Of a stretch of 64,000 bases of DNA, positions 44,114 through 52,926 are shown piece after piece; within the stretch, counting starts at the first letter, position 1; the number at the start of each line of letters is the position of its first letter. Below the pieces are notes generated by a model that was not told the origin of the DNA, did not search any database, and was given only the letters and a program-made list of their open reading frames with translations. A program made the position numbers and the translations under genes. The stretch comes from Paraburkholderia kururiensis JCM 10599 = LMG 19447. GTDB lineage: Bacteria > Pseudomonadota > Gammaproteobacteria > Burkholderiales > Burkholderiaceae. The stretch is from assembly GCF_003986935.1 (NCBI RefSeq), contig NZ_RJZE01000025.1, forward strand, positions 62,001-126,000. The letters run 5' to 3'.

Positions 44114-46192
44114 ATGCAGAAGACGACTCTTGCACGACTGCTGTGCGCGCTGACCTTCGTCGCCGTGCTCGGTGCGTGCGGCAGCAGCGCGGACGGCACG
44201 GGCAATTCGGGCAACCATAGCAACGGCAATTCCACGACGCCTGCGCAGCCCACGGCGAACCGCGCGCTCGTCATCGAACTCGACGGCTTCACTTACGCGG
44301 CATTGTCCACGGGCATCGCCAACGGTTCGCTGCCCAATCTCGCGAAACTGCACGCCACGCCTGCGTATAGCGGCGGCGTCAACGGCACGCCTACGCAACA
44401 GCCGAATCTCGACACGCCCGGCTGGGCCACGTTATTGACGGGCACGTGGGGCAATCGCCACCAGGTGCTGTCGGATCTGCCGAATCAGGCGCTTCAGGCG
44501 CCCACCGCGTTCGAGATGCTGAAGGCCGCGCATGCGGGCGCGCTCGGTGTGGCGGCCGGTTCGGCAGGACTCGCATCGCTGCTCGCGGCCGATCGCAACG
44601 CCGGCAACCTCGATACGCTCGCGAACTGCCAATCGGTCGACAGCTGCGTGACGCAGCAGAGCGTCGCGATGATCGACAACGGTTACGCGCTCGTCGTCGC
44701 GCAGTACCACTCGGCGCAGGACGCGGCATTGAACTACGGTCTCGGTGCGGCGGCCTACGCGGCCACGCTGAAGCAGCTCGACGCGGCCGTGGGCGCGCTC
44801 GTCGCTGAAACGGCGAAGCGGGCGAATGAAAACTGGCTGATCGTCGTCACGGGCGGCCACGGGTTGAACGCGGCGGGCGGCAACGATGGCTTGCCGCTGT
44901 TGCCCGAATCGACCACCTTCGTCGCGATGAACCAGCCCGACAACGGCCGGCTCGGCGGCACCACGCCGCCCACGTCGCTCGCCGATCTCCAGAAGCACGC
45001 GAGCATTGCCGACATCGCGCCGACCGTGCTCGCGCAGTTCCACGCGCAGCCGGCCTCGTCCGCCTACGGCATGGACGGCGGCGAGATCATCGGCGCGCAG
45101 CCCGTATCGCAGCTCGCCGCAACCACGAGCGCCGATGGCCAGAGTCTCGTGCTGTCGTGGGTGGCGCCCGCGACCGGCTCGATCACGCTGTGGCGTGCGG
45201 GCAAGCAGATCGCAACGCTGCCCGCCGGCACCACGAGCTACACCGACAGCCAGCTTGGCCTGACCGCGGCCGGCACCTACAGCTTCGACTACGTGGTGAC
45301 AGCTGGCGGCGCGTCGGTCGCAGGCATCGAGCAGATCGCGTTCGTCCCGCCACCCCCACCGCCGCCCCCGCTTGCGACGACGCTGAAGAACGGCCTCGCG
45401 TCGTACTACCCGTTCGGCGCGCTGCCGGGCCTCGATTCACAGAACGCAAGCACGATGAGCCCGTTCGCTTCCGACGCGAACGGCGGCTCGCTGGCTACCG
45501 ATCCGTTCGGCGGGCAGGGGTTGCAGGTGACGACCCAGACCGTCGATGCCAGCGGCTACGACGGCTACAAGCTCGTGCAGAACGCCGATATCGCGACGCA
45601 GCCGCAGTTCACGATCGGTATGTGGCTGAAGACGCCGTGTAGCGACGTCGTCAGCTACGGCACGCCGGTCTTCGCCAACAAGAACTGGCAGAGCGGCAAG
45701 AACCCGGGCATTGCGATCGGGTTGTTCCCGCAGGCGTCCGGTGCGTCGTCGGGCACCTGCAACATCCAGTACAACGCGGGCGACGGCACGAAGCGCAACG
45801 ACCTGAAGACGATGAGCGTGACCGCCGGCAAGTGGGTGTACGCGGCCTTCGTGATCGACACCGTCGGCAGCACGATCACCGCGTACACGTTCGACCCCGT
45901 GATGGGCGAGCAGAAGCAGAGCACGCCGCTCACCGTGTCGCTCGCCGCGCTGCCAGGCCTCGGCACCAAGACCTTCGGCGTGAACGAAGACGGCACCGGC
46001 CAATACCACATGCTTGCCTGCGGCCAGCCGGCCAGTGCCTACAGCGGCGGCTACACCGTGGGCGCATGCACGACCGTTGCACCGAACGTCGAAAGCTTCT
46101 CGGACATTGCGATGTGGAACCGCGTCGTCACGGAAGCGGAGCTGCAATCCATCGCGGGCTCGGGCAAGCCGCTCTCCTCGATTCTTCACTGA
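44114..46192 (+). CDS. Lipoprotein with alkaline-phosphatase fold and LamG-like domain
   Basis: A 692-residue lipoprotein with lipobox VLGAC. A type I phosphodiesterase/alkaline-phosphatase-like domain (about residues 48-330) shows LVIELDGFTYAAL, the nucleophile region DTPGWATLLTGTWGNRH and the metal-binding VVTGGHGLNAAGG. A beta-sandwich segment (about 335-415) follows, then an eight-proline linker and a concanavalin/LamG-3-like domain (about 430-690) with FTIGMWLKTPC and FSDIAMWNRVVTEAEL. The architecture suggests a surface enzyme that binds a glycan or other polymer. It is 12 bp before a small lipoprotein gene and probably co-transcribed with the phospholipase C. Confidence 0.82.
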   Translation: MQKTTLARLLCALTFVAVLGACGSSADGTGNSGNHSNGNSTTPAQPTANRALVIELDGFTYAALSTGIANGSLPNLAKLHATPAYSGGVNGTPTQQPNLDTPGWATLLTGTWGNRHQVLSDLPNQALQAPTAFEMLKAAHAGALGVAAGSAGLASLLAADRNAGNLDTLANCQSVDSCVTQQSVAMIDNGYALVVAQYHSAQDAALNYGLGAAAYAATLKQLDAAVGALVAETAKRANENWLIVVTGGHGLNAAGGNDGLPLLPESTTFVAMNQPDNGRLGGTTPPTSLADLQKHASIADIAPTVLAQFHAQPASSAYGMDGGEIIGAQPVSQLAATTSADGQSLVLSWVAPATGSITLWRAGKQIATLPAGTTSYTDSQLGLTAAGTYSFDYVVTAGGASVAGIEQIAFVPPPPPPPPLATTLKNGLASYYPFGALPGLDSQNASTMSPFASDANGGSLATDPFGGQGLQVTTQTVDASGYDGYKLVQNADIATQPQFTIGMWLKTPCSDVVSYGTPVFANKNWQSGKNPGIAIGLFPQASGASSGTCNIQYNAGDGTKRNDLKTMSVTAGKWVYAAFVIDTVGSTITAYTFDPVMGEQKQSTPLTVSLAALPGLGTKTFGVNEDGTGQYHMLACGQPASAYSGGYTVGACTTVAPNVESFSDIAMWNRVVTEAELQSIAGSGKPLSSILH

Positions 46193-46204
46193 CGGAGTGC
46201 CCAC

Positions 46205-46498
46205 ATGAACGCGATCCCTCTGCGTCGCCGCGGCGGCACCTGCCGCATCCGTACCGTGCTCGCCGTCTGCGTGCTGGGTGGGCTGAGTGCGCTTGTTACC
46301 GGATGCGGCGGCAACGCCTCGGACAACGCTACCCCGAGCGCCGCAAACGCAAACGCGAACGCCGCGCTGGCGGGTGCCGGCGCGGCGAGCGCACCGGTAC
46401 CAATCGTCGCGCTGCCTGGTGCCGGCCCATGCCCTGCATCCGGCACGACCGCGCTGCAGTCGCCTTCACTGAATTCCCAGTTGCGCTGCGCGCCGTGA
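46205..46498 (+). CDS. Small lipoprotein
   Basis: A 97-residue protein with a basic N-terminus, hydrophobic core (TVLAVCVLGGLSALV) and lipobox ending TGC, then a low-complexity Ala/Asn stretch (NATPSAANANANAALAGAG). GGAG precedes the ATG. It lies between the phosphatase-LamG lipoprotein and the phospholipase C, 12 and 37 bp away, so it is probably part of their operon. It could be a small partner or chaperone; no function is recognised. Confidence 0.65.
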   Translation: MNAIPLRRRGGTCRIRTVLAVCVLGGLSALVTGCGGNASDNATPSAANANANAALAGAGAASAPVPIVALPGAGPCPASGTTALQSPSLNSQLRCAP

Positions 46499-46535
46499 CG
46501 CGCACGCCTTTGCGAGACGACCTCTTTTCCCGATC

Positions 46536-48671
46536 ATGACGCTCATCGACCGCCGTTCGTTTCTCCGTGCCGCCGCTGCCGGCACGGCCTTCGCCATGTT
46601 CCCGCCCGCGATCCGGCGCGCGCTCGCGATTCCGGCCCACAACCCGACCGGCACGATCAACGACGTCCAGCACGTCGTCATCTTCATGCAGGAAAACCGC
46701 TCGTTCGACCATTATTTCGGCACCATGCCCGGGGTGCGCGGCTTCGGCGATCGCCTGACGATTCCGCAGCCGGGCGGCGCGTCCGTCTGGCAACAGGGCG
46801 ACGGCGCGCGCACCTTGCTGCCGTTCTATCTCGACAGCACGAAGGGCAACGCGCTGCTGGTCGGCGGCGCGCACTCGTGGACCGACGCGCATGCGGCCTG
46901 GGACAACGGCCGGATGACTGCGTGGCCCGCCTCGAAGGGCGAGATGTCGATGGGGTATCTGCTGCCGTCCGACCTGCCGTTCCACTTCGCGCTGGCGAAT
47001 GCATTCACGATCTGCGACGCGTATCACTGCTCGTTGCACGGCGGCACGAACTCCAATCGCATCTTCCAATGGACCGGTACGAACGGCCCGACGGGGTCCA
47101 ATACGGCGGTGGTGAACAACAACGGCTGGGACAGTCTCGGCGCGTCCGCCACGGGGCTGTCGTGGACCACGTATCCGGAACGCCTGCAGGCGGCGGGCGT
47201 GAGCTGGAAGGTCTACCAGAACATGCCGGACAACTACACCGACAATCCGCTTGCCGGTTTTGCGACCTTCCGCAAGGTCAACGAGACCGTGCCGGGTTCG
47301 CCGAATGCGCCGTATTCGTCCGCGATGGAAGCGCTGTCGCCGCTGTACAAGGGCATCGGCAACACGATGCCCGACGGCGGCTTCCTGCAGGCACTCGCAG
47401 ACGACATCGCGGCCGGCCAGATGCCGCAGGTGAGCTGGATCGTGTCGCCGGCGGCGTACAGCGAGCATCCGGGTGTATCGACGCCGGGGCAAGGCGCGTA
47501 CTACCTGCAGCGTCTGCTGGACACGCTCACCGCGAACCCGGACATCTGGAGCAAGACCGTGCTGTTCGTGAACTACGACGAGAACGACTGCTTCTTCGAT
47601 CACATGCCGCCGCCGAACCCGCCGTCGCGCAACGCGGACGGGACGTACGCGGGCAAATCGACCGTGGCCACGCAGTACGAGTATTTCACCGTGCCGAACC
47701 CGCCCGGCGACGAGTCGCCGCTTGCGCCCGACGGTCGCCCGTACGGCCCGGGCCCGCGCGTGCCGATGTTCGTCGTCTCGCCGTGGAGCACGGGCGGCTG
47801 GGTCAACTCCGAAGTGTTCGACCATACGTCGGTGCTGCGCTTTCTCGAGCAGCGCTTCGGCGTGCAGGAACCGAATATCAGCGCGTGGCGCCGTGCGGTG
47901 TGCGGCGATCTGACCTCGGCCTTCAACTTCAGGAATCCGAATGCGAGCCCGGCGACGTCGCTGCCGGCGCCGAGCAAGGCTACGGCCGATGCGCAGAACA
48001 CGCAGCAGAGCCTGTTGGGCGCAGTGCCTGTGCCGGTGGCCAGTGCGCAGCAGATGCCGACGCAGCCGCAGGGCACACGCCCGTCGCGCGCGCTGCCGTA
48101 TGAGTTGCACACCAGCGCGAATGCCGACGTCGCGGGCGGCCTGCTGTGGCTGACGTTCAGCAATACGGGCACGGCAGGCGCGGTATTCCACGTGTACGAC
48201 AGGTTGCATCTGGACCGCGCGCCCCGCCGTTACACGGTCGAAGCAGGCAAGCAGATTTCGGACGCCTGGAAGGCGGTTGCCGACGACGCGGGCAACTACG
48301 ACCTCTGGGTGCTCGCACCGAACGGCTTTCTGCGCGAATTTCGGGGCAATGTGGCGAAGGCCGCGAGCGGACCGGCGGCGGAGATCCGCGTCTGCTACGA
48401 CCCGGCGAACGACGCCGTGTACCTGACCATCATGAACGTCGGCAATGCGACGAGTCAGGTGACCGTTGCGTCGAACGCGTATCGCACGGATGGACCGTGG
48501 ACCTACGCCGTGCCCGCCGGCATGCAGGTTGAGCCGTACTGGACGCTCGCCGCGTCGAGCGGCTGGTATGACTTCACGCTGACGGCCGAAAACGGCCTGG
48601 CGCGGCGCTATGCCGGCCGCGTGGAGACTGGGAAGGACAGCATCACGGACCCGGCGATGGGCTCGGCCTGA
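46536..48671 (+). CDS. plcN: Phosphocholine-specific phospholipase C
   Basis: A 711-residue non-haemolytic-type phospholipase C. The N-terminus MTLIDRRSFLRAAAAG is a Tat signal. The catalytic phosphoesterase domain has VVIFMQENRSFDHYFGTMPG and TVLFVNYDENDCFFDHM. Two C-terminal DUF756 repeats (about residues 520-700) include PYELHTSANADVAGG and PYWTLAASSGWYDFTL. It hydrolyses phosphatidylcholine or sphingomyelin outside the cell, after export through Tat and type II secretion, releasing phosphorylcholine. It is the third gene of the rightward phosphoesterase operon. Burkholderia carries several paralogues, so the number suffix is not certain. Confidence 0.93.
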   Translation: MTLIDRRSFLRAAAAGTAFAMFPPAIRRALAIPAHNPTGTINDVQHVVIFMQENRSFDHYFGTMPGVRGFGDRLTIPQPGGASVWQQGDGARTLLPFYLDSTKGNALLVGGAHSWTDAHAAWDNGRMTAWPASKGEMSMGYLLPSDLPFHFALANAFTICDAYHCSLHGGTNSNRIFQWTGTNGPTGSNTAVVNNNGWDSLGASATGLSWTTYPERLQAAGVSWKVYQNMPDNYTDNPLAGFATFRKVNETVPGSPNAPYSSAMEALSPLYKGIGNTMPDGGFLQALADDIAAGQMPQVSWIVSPAAYSEHPGVSTPGQGAYYLQRLLDTLTANPDIWSKTVLFVNYDENDCFFDHMPPPNPPSRNADGTYAGKSTVATQYEYFTVPNPPGDESPLAPDGRPYGPGPRVPMFVVSPWSTGGWVNSEVFDHTSVLRFLEQRFGVQEPNISAWRRAVCGDLTSAFNFRNPNASPATSLPAPSKATADAQNTQQSLLGAVPVPVASAQQMPTQPQGTRPSRALPYELHTSANADVAGGLLWLTFSNTGTAGAVFHVYDRLHLDRAPRRYTVEAGKQISDAWKAVADDAGNYDLWVLAPNGFLREFRGNVAKAASGPAAEIRVCYDPANDAVYLTIMNVGNATSQVTVASNAYRTDGPWTYAVPAGMQVEPYWTLAASSGWYDFTLTAENGLARRYAGRVETGKDSITDPAMGSA

Positions 48672-48688
48672 GGAAGACTGGGTAAAAC

Positions 48689-49564
48689 TCACGCCGGTTC
48701 GCCGCAGCCCGCGACATTGGCGATGAATGCCGAGATGAGCCGCGTGCCGGCACGCGCGTCGAGGTAATACAGGTACTCGTGCATGGACGGCATGTCGTCG
48801 ACGATGGCCACCGCGCGCAGATCCGGATGCGCGCCCACTTCGCCGCGCGGCATCAGCGTGCAGCCCATATCGCACCGGACTGCCTCGCGCACCGCTTCGC
48901 GGCTGCCCAGTTCGATCGCGTTCGGAGGCAGGTCGACGCCCGCCTGCTTCAGGACGTGCTCCATGAGTGCGCGTGTGCGGGAACCCGATTCGCGCAGCAA
49001 CAGGGCGTGTCCGGCCAGTTCCGCGAGCGAGATCGCGTCGCGCAAAGCAAACGGATGAGAGGCGTGCACGACAGCGACGAGCGGGTCGTTCGCTATCGTG
49101 CGCCGCACGAAGCGCGGATCGTCATTCAGTTGCGACGACACGGCAATGTCGACGCGAAAATCGGCGAGTGCGTCGAGCACCTGTTGCGAGTTGCCAATTT
49201 CGATATTGATCCTGACGCCCGGGTACTGACGTCGGAACGCGGCTATCGAAGGCAGGATATAAAACGGGCCCGTCGTGCCGACGCGCAAGGTGCCGGTGCG
49301 CAACTCCTGTTCGTTGCGCAGCGCGAAGTCGATGTCGTTCTTGATCTGCAGCATCTGGCCGATCATCGGCATCAACGCGGCGCCCATGTCGCTCAAGTCG
49401 AGACGATTGCCGCGGCGATAGAAGAGCTCGACGCCATAATGACGCTCGAGTTGCTGGATGCGCGAGGTGATGGTGGGCTGGCTCACGTCGAGGCGCTTCG
49501 CAGCGGCGGTCACGCTGCCTTGACGAGCGGTTTCGTAGAAAGCGGCAGCAAGCAGCGCGAGCAT
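48689..49564 (-). CDS. LysR family transcriptional regulator
   Basis: A 291-residue LysR regulator (FYETARQGSVTAAAKRLDVSQPTITSRIQQLE, in pieces, is the DNA-binding region). The sensor domain begins near residue 90 with LRVGTTGPFYILPSIAAF. ATG at 49564 puts the helix-turn-helix at the N-terminus; an in-frame GTG at 49603 and a start at 49699 are alternatives, and none has a strong ribosome binding site. It converges on the phospholipase C gene (18 bp) and follows the MocR gene on the same strand. Subgroup members regulate phosphonate, sulphur or amino-acid genes. Target unknown. Confidence 0.85.
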   Translation of the reverse strand: MLALLAAAFYETARQGSVTAAAKRLDVSQPTITSRIQQLERHYGVELFYRRGNRLDLSDMGAALMPMIGQMLQIKNDIDFALRNEQELRTGTLRVGTTGPFYILPSIAAFRRQYPGVRINIEIGNSQQVLDALADFRVDIAVSSQLNDDPRFVRRTIANDPLVAVVHASHPFALRDAISLAELAGHALLLRESGSRTRALMEHVLKQAGVDLPPNAIELGSREAVREAVRCDMGCTLMPRGEVGAHPDLRAVAIVDDMPSMHEYLYYLDARAGTRLISAFIANVAGCGEPA

Positions 49565-49782
49565 GGTAGGGCCAAGGGAAAAATGCGTGGATATTACCGG
49601 GGACACATGACAAATGGATGCCAGCTGAATGTAAGGGTATGTCCGTGGCGGATCAGTCAGCCTGTGGATCACGTCCGACATCGCGGTAGCCAGCAGCACG
49701 CATCCCGATCGGCTTAGCGCTCGCGCCGCTCAGCGCCGGGACGGACAGGAACGGTGCCGCCAGACATCCTTCTGGCGCATCC

Positions 49783-51210
49783 CTAGATCGTGCCGTACAG
49801 CGCGCGCGGCCGGTCGCGCAGCGTACGCGACAGCACGTCCAACGCACGCGCGAGTTCTTCGCGCGACGTTGCACACGCAAGGTTCACGCGCACGCCGTGC
49901 TCGATGGTCTGGCGATCCACCGCGAACGCCGACGCGGGCATCGTGTTGACCCCACGCGCCAATGCATTCGCCGCGAAATCGTCCGAGCGCCATGGCTCCG
50001 GTACGCGCAGCCATATGAACATGCACGCGGGGTCGCTCTTCAGCAAGTCCCTCGGCAACAGCTCCCGCGCAAGTTCCTGGCGCGCCTGCAGTTCGGCGCG
50101 CTGCGCCTCGAGTATGGTCTGGGCGGTGCCGTCTTCGATCCACCGCGTGGTGACTAGCGTGGAGAGCGGAGCGGGCATCCACGCCGTCGTGCGGACCGCT
50201 TCGGCCGCGAGCGCTGCGCCATGCGGCGGCGTCAGCAGATAGCCTACGCGCAGGCCCGGCGCGAGAATCTTCGACGTCGAAGCCACATGGAAGGTCAACT
50301 CCGGGCACAGGCTCGCGATGGTGGGCAGCCGCTTGCGCAACAGCGGGCCATAAACGTCGTCCTCGATGATCGCGACGTGATGACGGCGCGCGATGTCGAC
50401 GAGCGCGATGCGCCGCTCGAGGCTCATCGTGACCACGCCTGGATTCTGCAGGTTCGGCACCGTGAAGATCGCCTTCACGCGCATCCGCTTGCACGCGTCT
50501 TCCAGATGTCCGGGCAGCAGGCCGTCGTCGTCGCTTGGAATGCCGACCAGCTCGAACTGGAAGACAGGCGCCAGCGCTTTCAGCCCGTAGTAGGTGAGCT
50601 TGTCGGACAGGATCACACCTTCGTGTCCCATCAGACTGCTCAACACCGCATAGAGCCCGTGCTGCGCGCCGCTCGTTACGACGAGATTGTCCGCGAGCGG
50701 CGCGAAGCCGGGCGCCGCTATCCATTGGGCGCCGGCGGCACGCGCCCAGTCCGGTCCCTGGGGCGGCTGATACTCCTGGGTTTGCGCGAAGCGCGGGTCG
50801 CGCGCGATGGTTCCCATCGTGCGTGCAAGCTGCGCGAGAAATTCGCCGGTCGCGGGGCGGTTGACGGTGAGATCGATCACCGCGTTCGTTTCGCCGCCCG
50901 CCGCACTCGTGCCGCGCTGCTGCGTCGTCTTGACGGCGGGCATCGCACCGCCGGTCACGATCGAGCCGCGCCGCTTGCTTGCCACGATCAGTCCGCGCGC
51001 CTGCAGCTCCTTGTACGCCCTCGATACCGTCGACACGTTGATGCCCAGTTCCAGCGCCAGATCGCGCTGTGGCGGCAGCCGGCTGCCGGGCGGATAGCGC
51101 CCATTGCGCACCTGTTCCTCGAGGTTGCGCGACACCTCCAGATAAGTCGCCTGCCGTCCTTTTGTCTGGATCTTACCGTCTTGATTTGTGTGGTTCTCGT
51201 CAGCTTTCAT
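49783..51210 (-). CDS. MocR-type (GntR-aminotransferase) regulator
   Basis: A 475-residue MocR regulator: a GntR winged helix (about residues 20-90, LPPQRDLALELGINVSTVSRAYKELQARGLI in pieces) fused to a PLP-binding class I aminotransferase domain. The PLP Lys is in HVASTSKILAPGLRVGYL, and AIIEDDVYGPLLRKRLP holds the conserved Asp-x-x-Tyr. MocR proteins bind PLP or an aldimine and usually control vitamin B6, GABA, taurine or amino-acid genes. The ATG at 51210 was preferred over an upstream TTG. It is divergent from a D-amino-acid-dehydrogenase-like gene and faces CACACAA repeats. Confidence 0.9.
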   Translation of the reverse strand: MKADENHTNQDGKIQTKGRQATYLEVSRNLEEQVRNGRYPPGSRLPPQRDLALELGINVSTVSRAYKELQARGLIVASKRRGSIVTGGAMPAVKTTQQRGTSAAGGETNAVIDLTVNRPATGEFLAQLARTMGTIARDPRFAQTQEYQPPQGPDWARAAGAQWIAAPGFAPLADNLVVTSGAQHGLYAVLSSLMGHEGVILSDKLTYYGLKALAPVFQFELVGIPSDDDGLLPGHLEDACKRMRVKAIFTVPNLQNPGVVTMSLERRIALVDIARRHHVAIIEDDVYGPLLRKRLPTIASLCPELTFHVASTSKILAPGLRVGYLLTPPHGAALAAEAVRTTAWMPAPLSTLVTTRWIEDGTAQTILEAQRAELQARQELARELLPRDLLKSDPACMFIWLRVPEPWRSDDFAANALARGVNTMPASAFAVDRQTIEHGVRVNLACATSREELARALDVLSRTLRDRPRALYGTI

Positions 51211-51382
51211 GCAAGTAGTGGCTCCATACAAAACTCCGTCGGCCCGTTCGGCAGGTAGTCGTGGCAGGGGGCGCGATCGGGTAGCGAGTGCGGCGGCTGC
51301 GCGGCACGTGCGGCCATGGCGTGCACAATTCTGCCTGATATCCCGGTGCCATGATCCGGATTGTCCTGGAAACGTTGGCTCT

Positions 51383-51424
51383 CACACAAACGAATTAAAT
51401 TTGCACACAAAATTTTGTTGTGTG
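51383..51424. promoter_or_regulatory. MocR operator: two direct and one inverted CACACAA half-sites
   Basis: CACACAA at 51383-51389 and 51404-51410 are direct repeats 21 bp apart, and TTGTGTG at 51418-51424 is the inverted copy (7-bp gap from the second). MocR regulators characteristically bind such direct-plus-inverted arrangements. It lies in the divergent region between MocR and the FAD oxidoreductase. Confidence 0.6.
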
Positions 51425-51495
51425 AGTATGGACTCAAGGTTTTGTCCGGCCACGTCAACGACGCAACACGCACTGTAGTACAGGAGAAGACGCTC

Positions 51496-51630
51496 GTGAT
51501 GGATCAGCACCCTCTCGTTCGCGCGCAGGTCGACGCCCGCCGCGTTCGGGCCTTCGTCACGCAGTCGCGCGCGCCAGACGGCAACAGCTGCCGACGCTTC
51601 CATGAATCCGCTACGTACGGGGTGAAATGA
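51496..51630 (+). CDS. Possible small ORF coupled to the FAD oxidoreductase
   Basis: A 44-codon frame starting GTG-ATG, with AGGAGA eight bases upstream, and ending by ATGA overlap with the next gene. GC at third positions is high, as in real genes here. No homology is recognised (MDQHPLVRAQVDARRVRAF at the start). It could be a small protein, a leader peptide or a chance frame. Confidence 0.35.
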   Translation: MMDQHPLVRAQVDARRVRAFVTQSRAPDGNSCRRFHESATYGVK

Positions 51631-52862
51631 TGGCCGACGTTGCTGTGATCGGTGCAGGCTTTGTCGGCTTGTCCTGCGCACACTGGCTGCTTCGGGACGG
51701 GCACCGCGTCACGCTGTTCGATCCGCAAGGCCCGGGCGAGGGCGCATCGTACGGTAACGCCGGCACGTTCGCGAACTACGCGTGCATCCCGGTGAACAAT
51801 CCGGATGTCTTCCGCAACCTGCCACGTTTCCTGTTTTCGCCGCAGAGTCCGCTGCGGATTCGTTGGGGGTATCTGCCGAGGCTTACCCCGTGGCTTGCGC
51901 GTTTTCTGCTGAGCTCGACACCGCGTCGCTATGAGCGGAGTGCGACGGCGCTCGCCAGCCTGCTGTCGCGCGCTTTCGAAGGCTATCGCGAGATGCTCGC
52001 GACCGATGCGCTCGCTAGCTTCGTGCGCGAAGGCGAATGCCTGTACCTGTACTCGAACGAAGCGTCGTTCCAGGCGGCGCAGCGATCGCTCGCGCTACGC
52101 CGCTCGCTTGGTGTGCAGTTCCAGACGCTCGGCCGCGAGCGTATCCAGCAGCTTGAGCCGAATCTCGCACCGATCTTCCTGCACGGCACGCTCTTTTCCG
52201 GAAGCTGGTATCTGAGCGATCCGCGTGCATTCCTGCAGGCATTGCACGCGGCGATGACGCGCCAGGGCCTCGTACACGAGCGCGTTGCGATCGAACGGGT
52301 GGAACCGCGGCCGCATGGCGTGCGGCTTGTTGACACCACGGGCCGCGTGTTCGATGCGGCCCGCACTGTTATCTGCGCCGGCGCCTTGTCGAAGCGATTC
52401 GCGCGGCAATGCGGCGACACGGTGCCGCTCGATACCGAACGCGGTTACCACGTGCGCTTTCCCGGCACGTCGAACCTGATTTCCCGCCCGTGTGGCTGGG
52501 CCGAACGAGGCTTTTACATGACGCCGATGACGGGTGGCATCCGCGCCGCGGGCACCGTCGAACTGGGCGGCTACGGGCCGGAACGCAACGCGGCGCTGCT
52601 GAATCTGCTCAGAACGTCGGCGCGCGAGGCGCTGCCCAGCCTCACACGACCGGACGCGGATTGGCTGGGCTTCCGGCCCACTTTGCCGGACGGTCTGCCG
52701 GTGATCGGACCGTCGAGCGCGTCGAGGCATGTCGTGTACGCGTTCGGGCATCAGCACGTCGGCGTTACGCTGGGCGGAGTGACTGGCAGCGTGGTGGCCG
52801 ATCTGGTGGCCGGTCGCGCGAGCCCGATCGATCTGCAGCCCTACAGCCCACGCCGTTTTTGA
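51627..52862 (+). CDS. FAD-dependent oxidoreductase (DadA-like)
   Basis: A 411-residue D-amino-acid-dehydrogenase/DAO-family flavoprotein. The Rossmann motif is VAVIGAGFVGLSCAHWL and FDPQGPGEGASYGNAGTF is the family's Gly-Ala-Ser loop. RGYHVRFPGTSNLI and FYMTPMTGGIRAAGTVELGG are typical of DadA and the C-terminal DGLPVIGPSS of DAO enzymes. It oxidises a D-amino acid or N-substituted amino acid to the imine, passing electrons to the membrane chain. It is followed after 64 bp by a LivJ-like binding protein and is probably controlled by the divergent MocR. Confidence 0.88.
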   Translation: MMADVAVIGAGFVGLSCAHWLLRDGHRVTLFDPQGPGEGASYGNAGTFANYACIPVNNPDVFRNLPRFLFSPQSPLRIRWGYLPRLTPWLARFLLSSTPRRYERSATALASLLSRAFEGYREMLATDALASFVREGECLYLYSNEASFQAAQRSLALRRSLGVQFQTLGRERIQQLEPNLAPIFLHGTLFSGSWYLSDPRAFLQALHAAMTRQGLVHERVAIERVEPRPHGVRLVDTTGRVFDAARTVICAGALSKRFARQCGDTVPLDTERGYHVRFPGTSNLISRPCGWAERGFYMTPMTGGIRAAGTVELGGYGPERNAALLNLLRTSAREALPSLTRPDADWLGFRPTLPDGLPVIGPSSASRHVVYAFGHQHVGVTLGGVTGSVVADLVAGRASPIDLQPYSPRRF

Positions 52863-52926
52863 ACCAGGCAGCTTTCGCGGGCCTCGCTTTCAACCACCGC
52901 AACAGCCATCACAAAGAGGAAACACC

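Noticed and set aside
46329..48875. 848-codon leftward frame opposite the phospholipase C gene
   Set aside because: Arg/His-rich, no recognisable domain; it is the antisense reflection of the GC-rich third positions of phospholipase C, which has a Tat signal and full family motifs.
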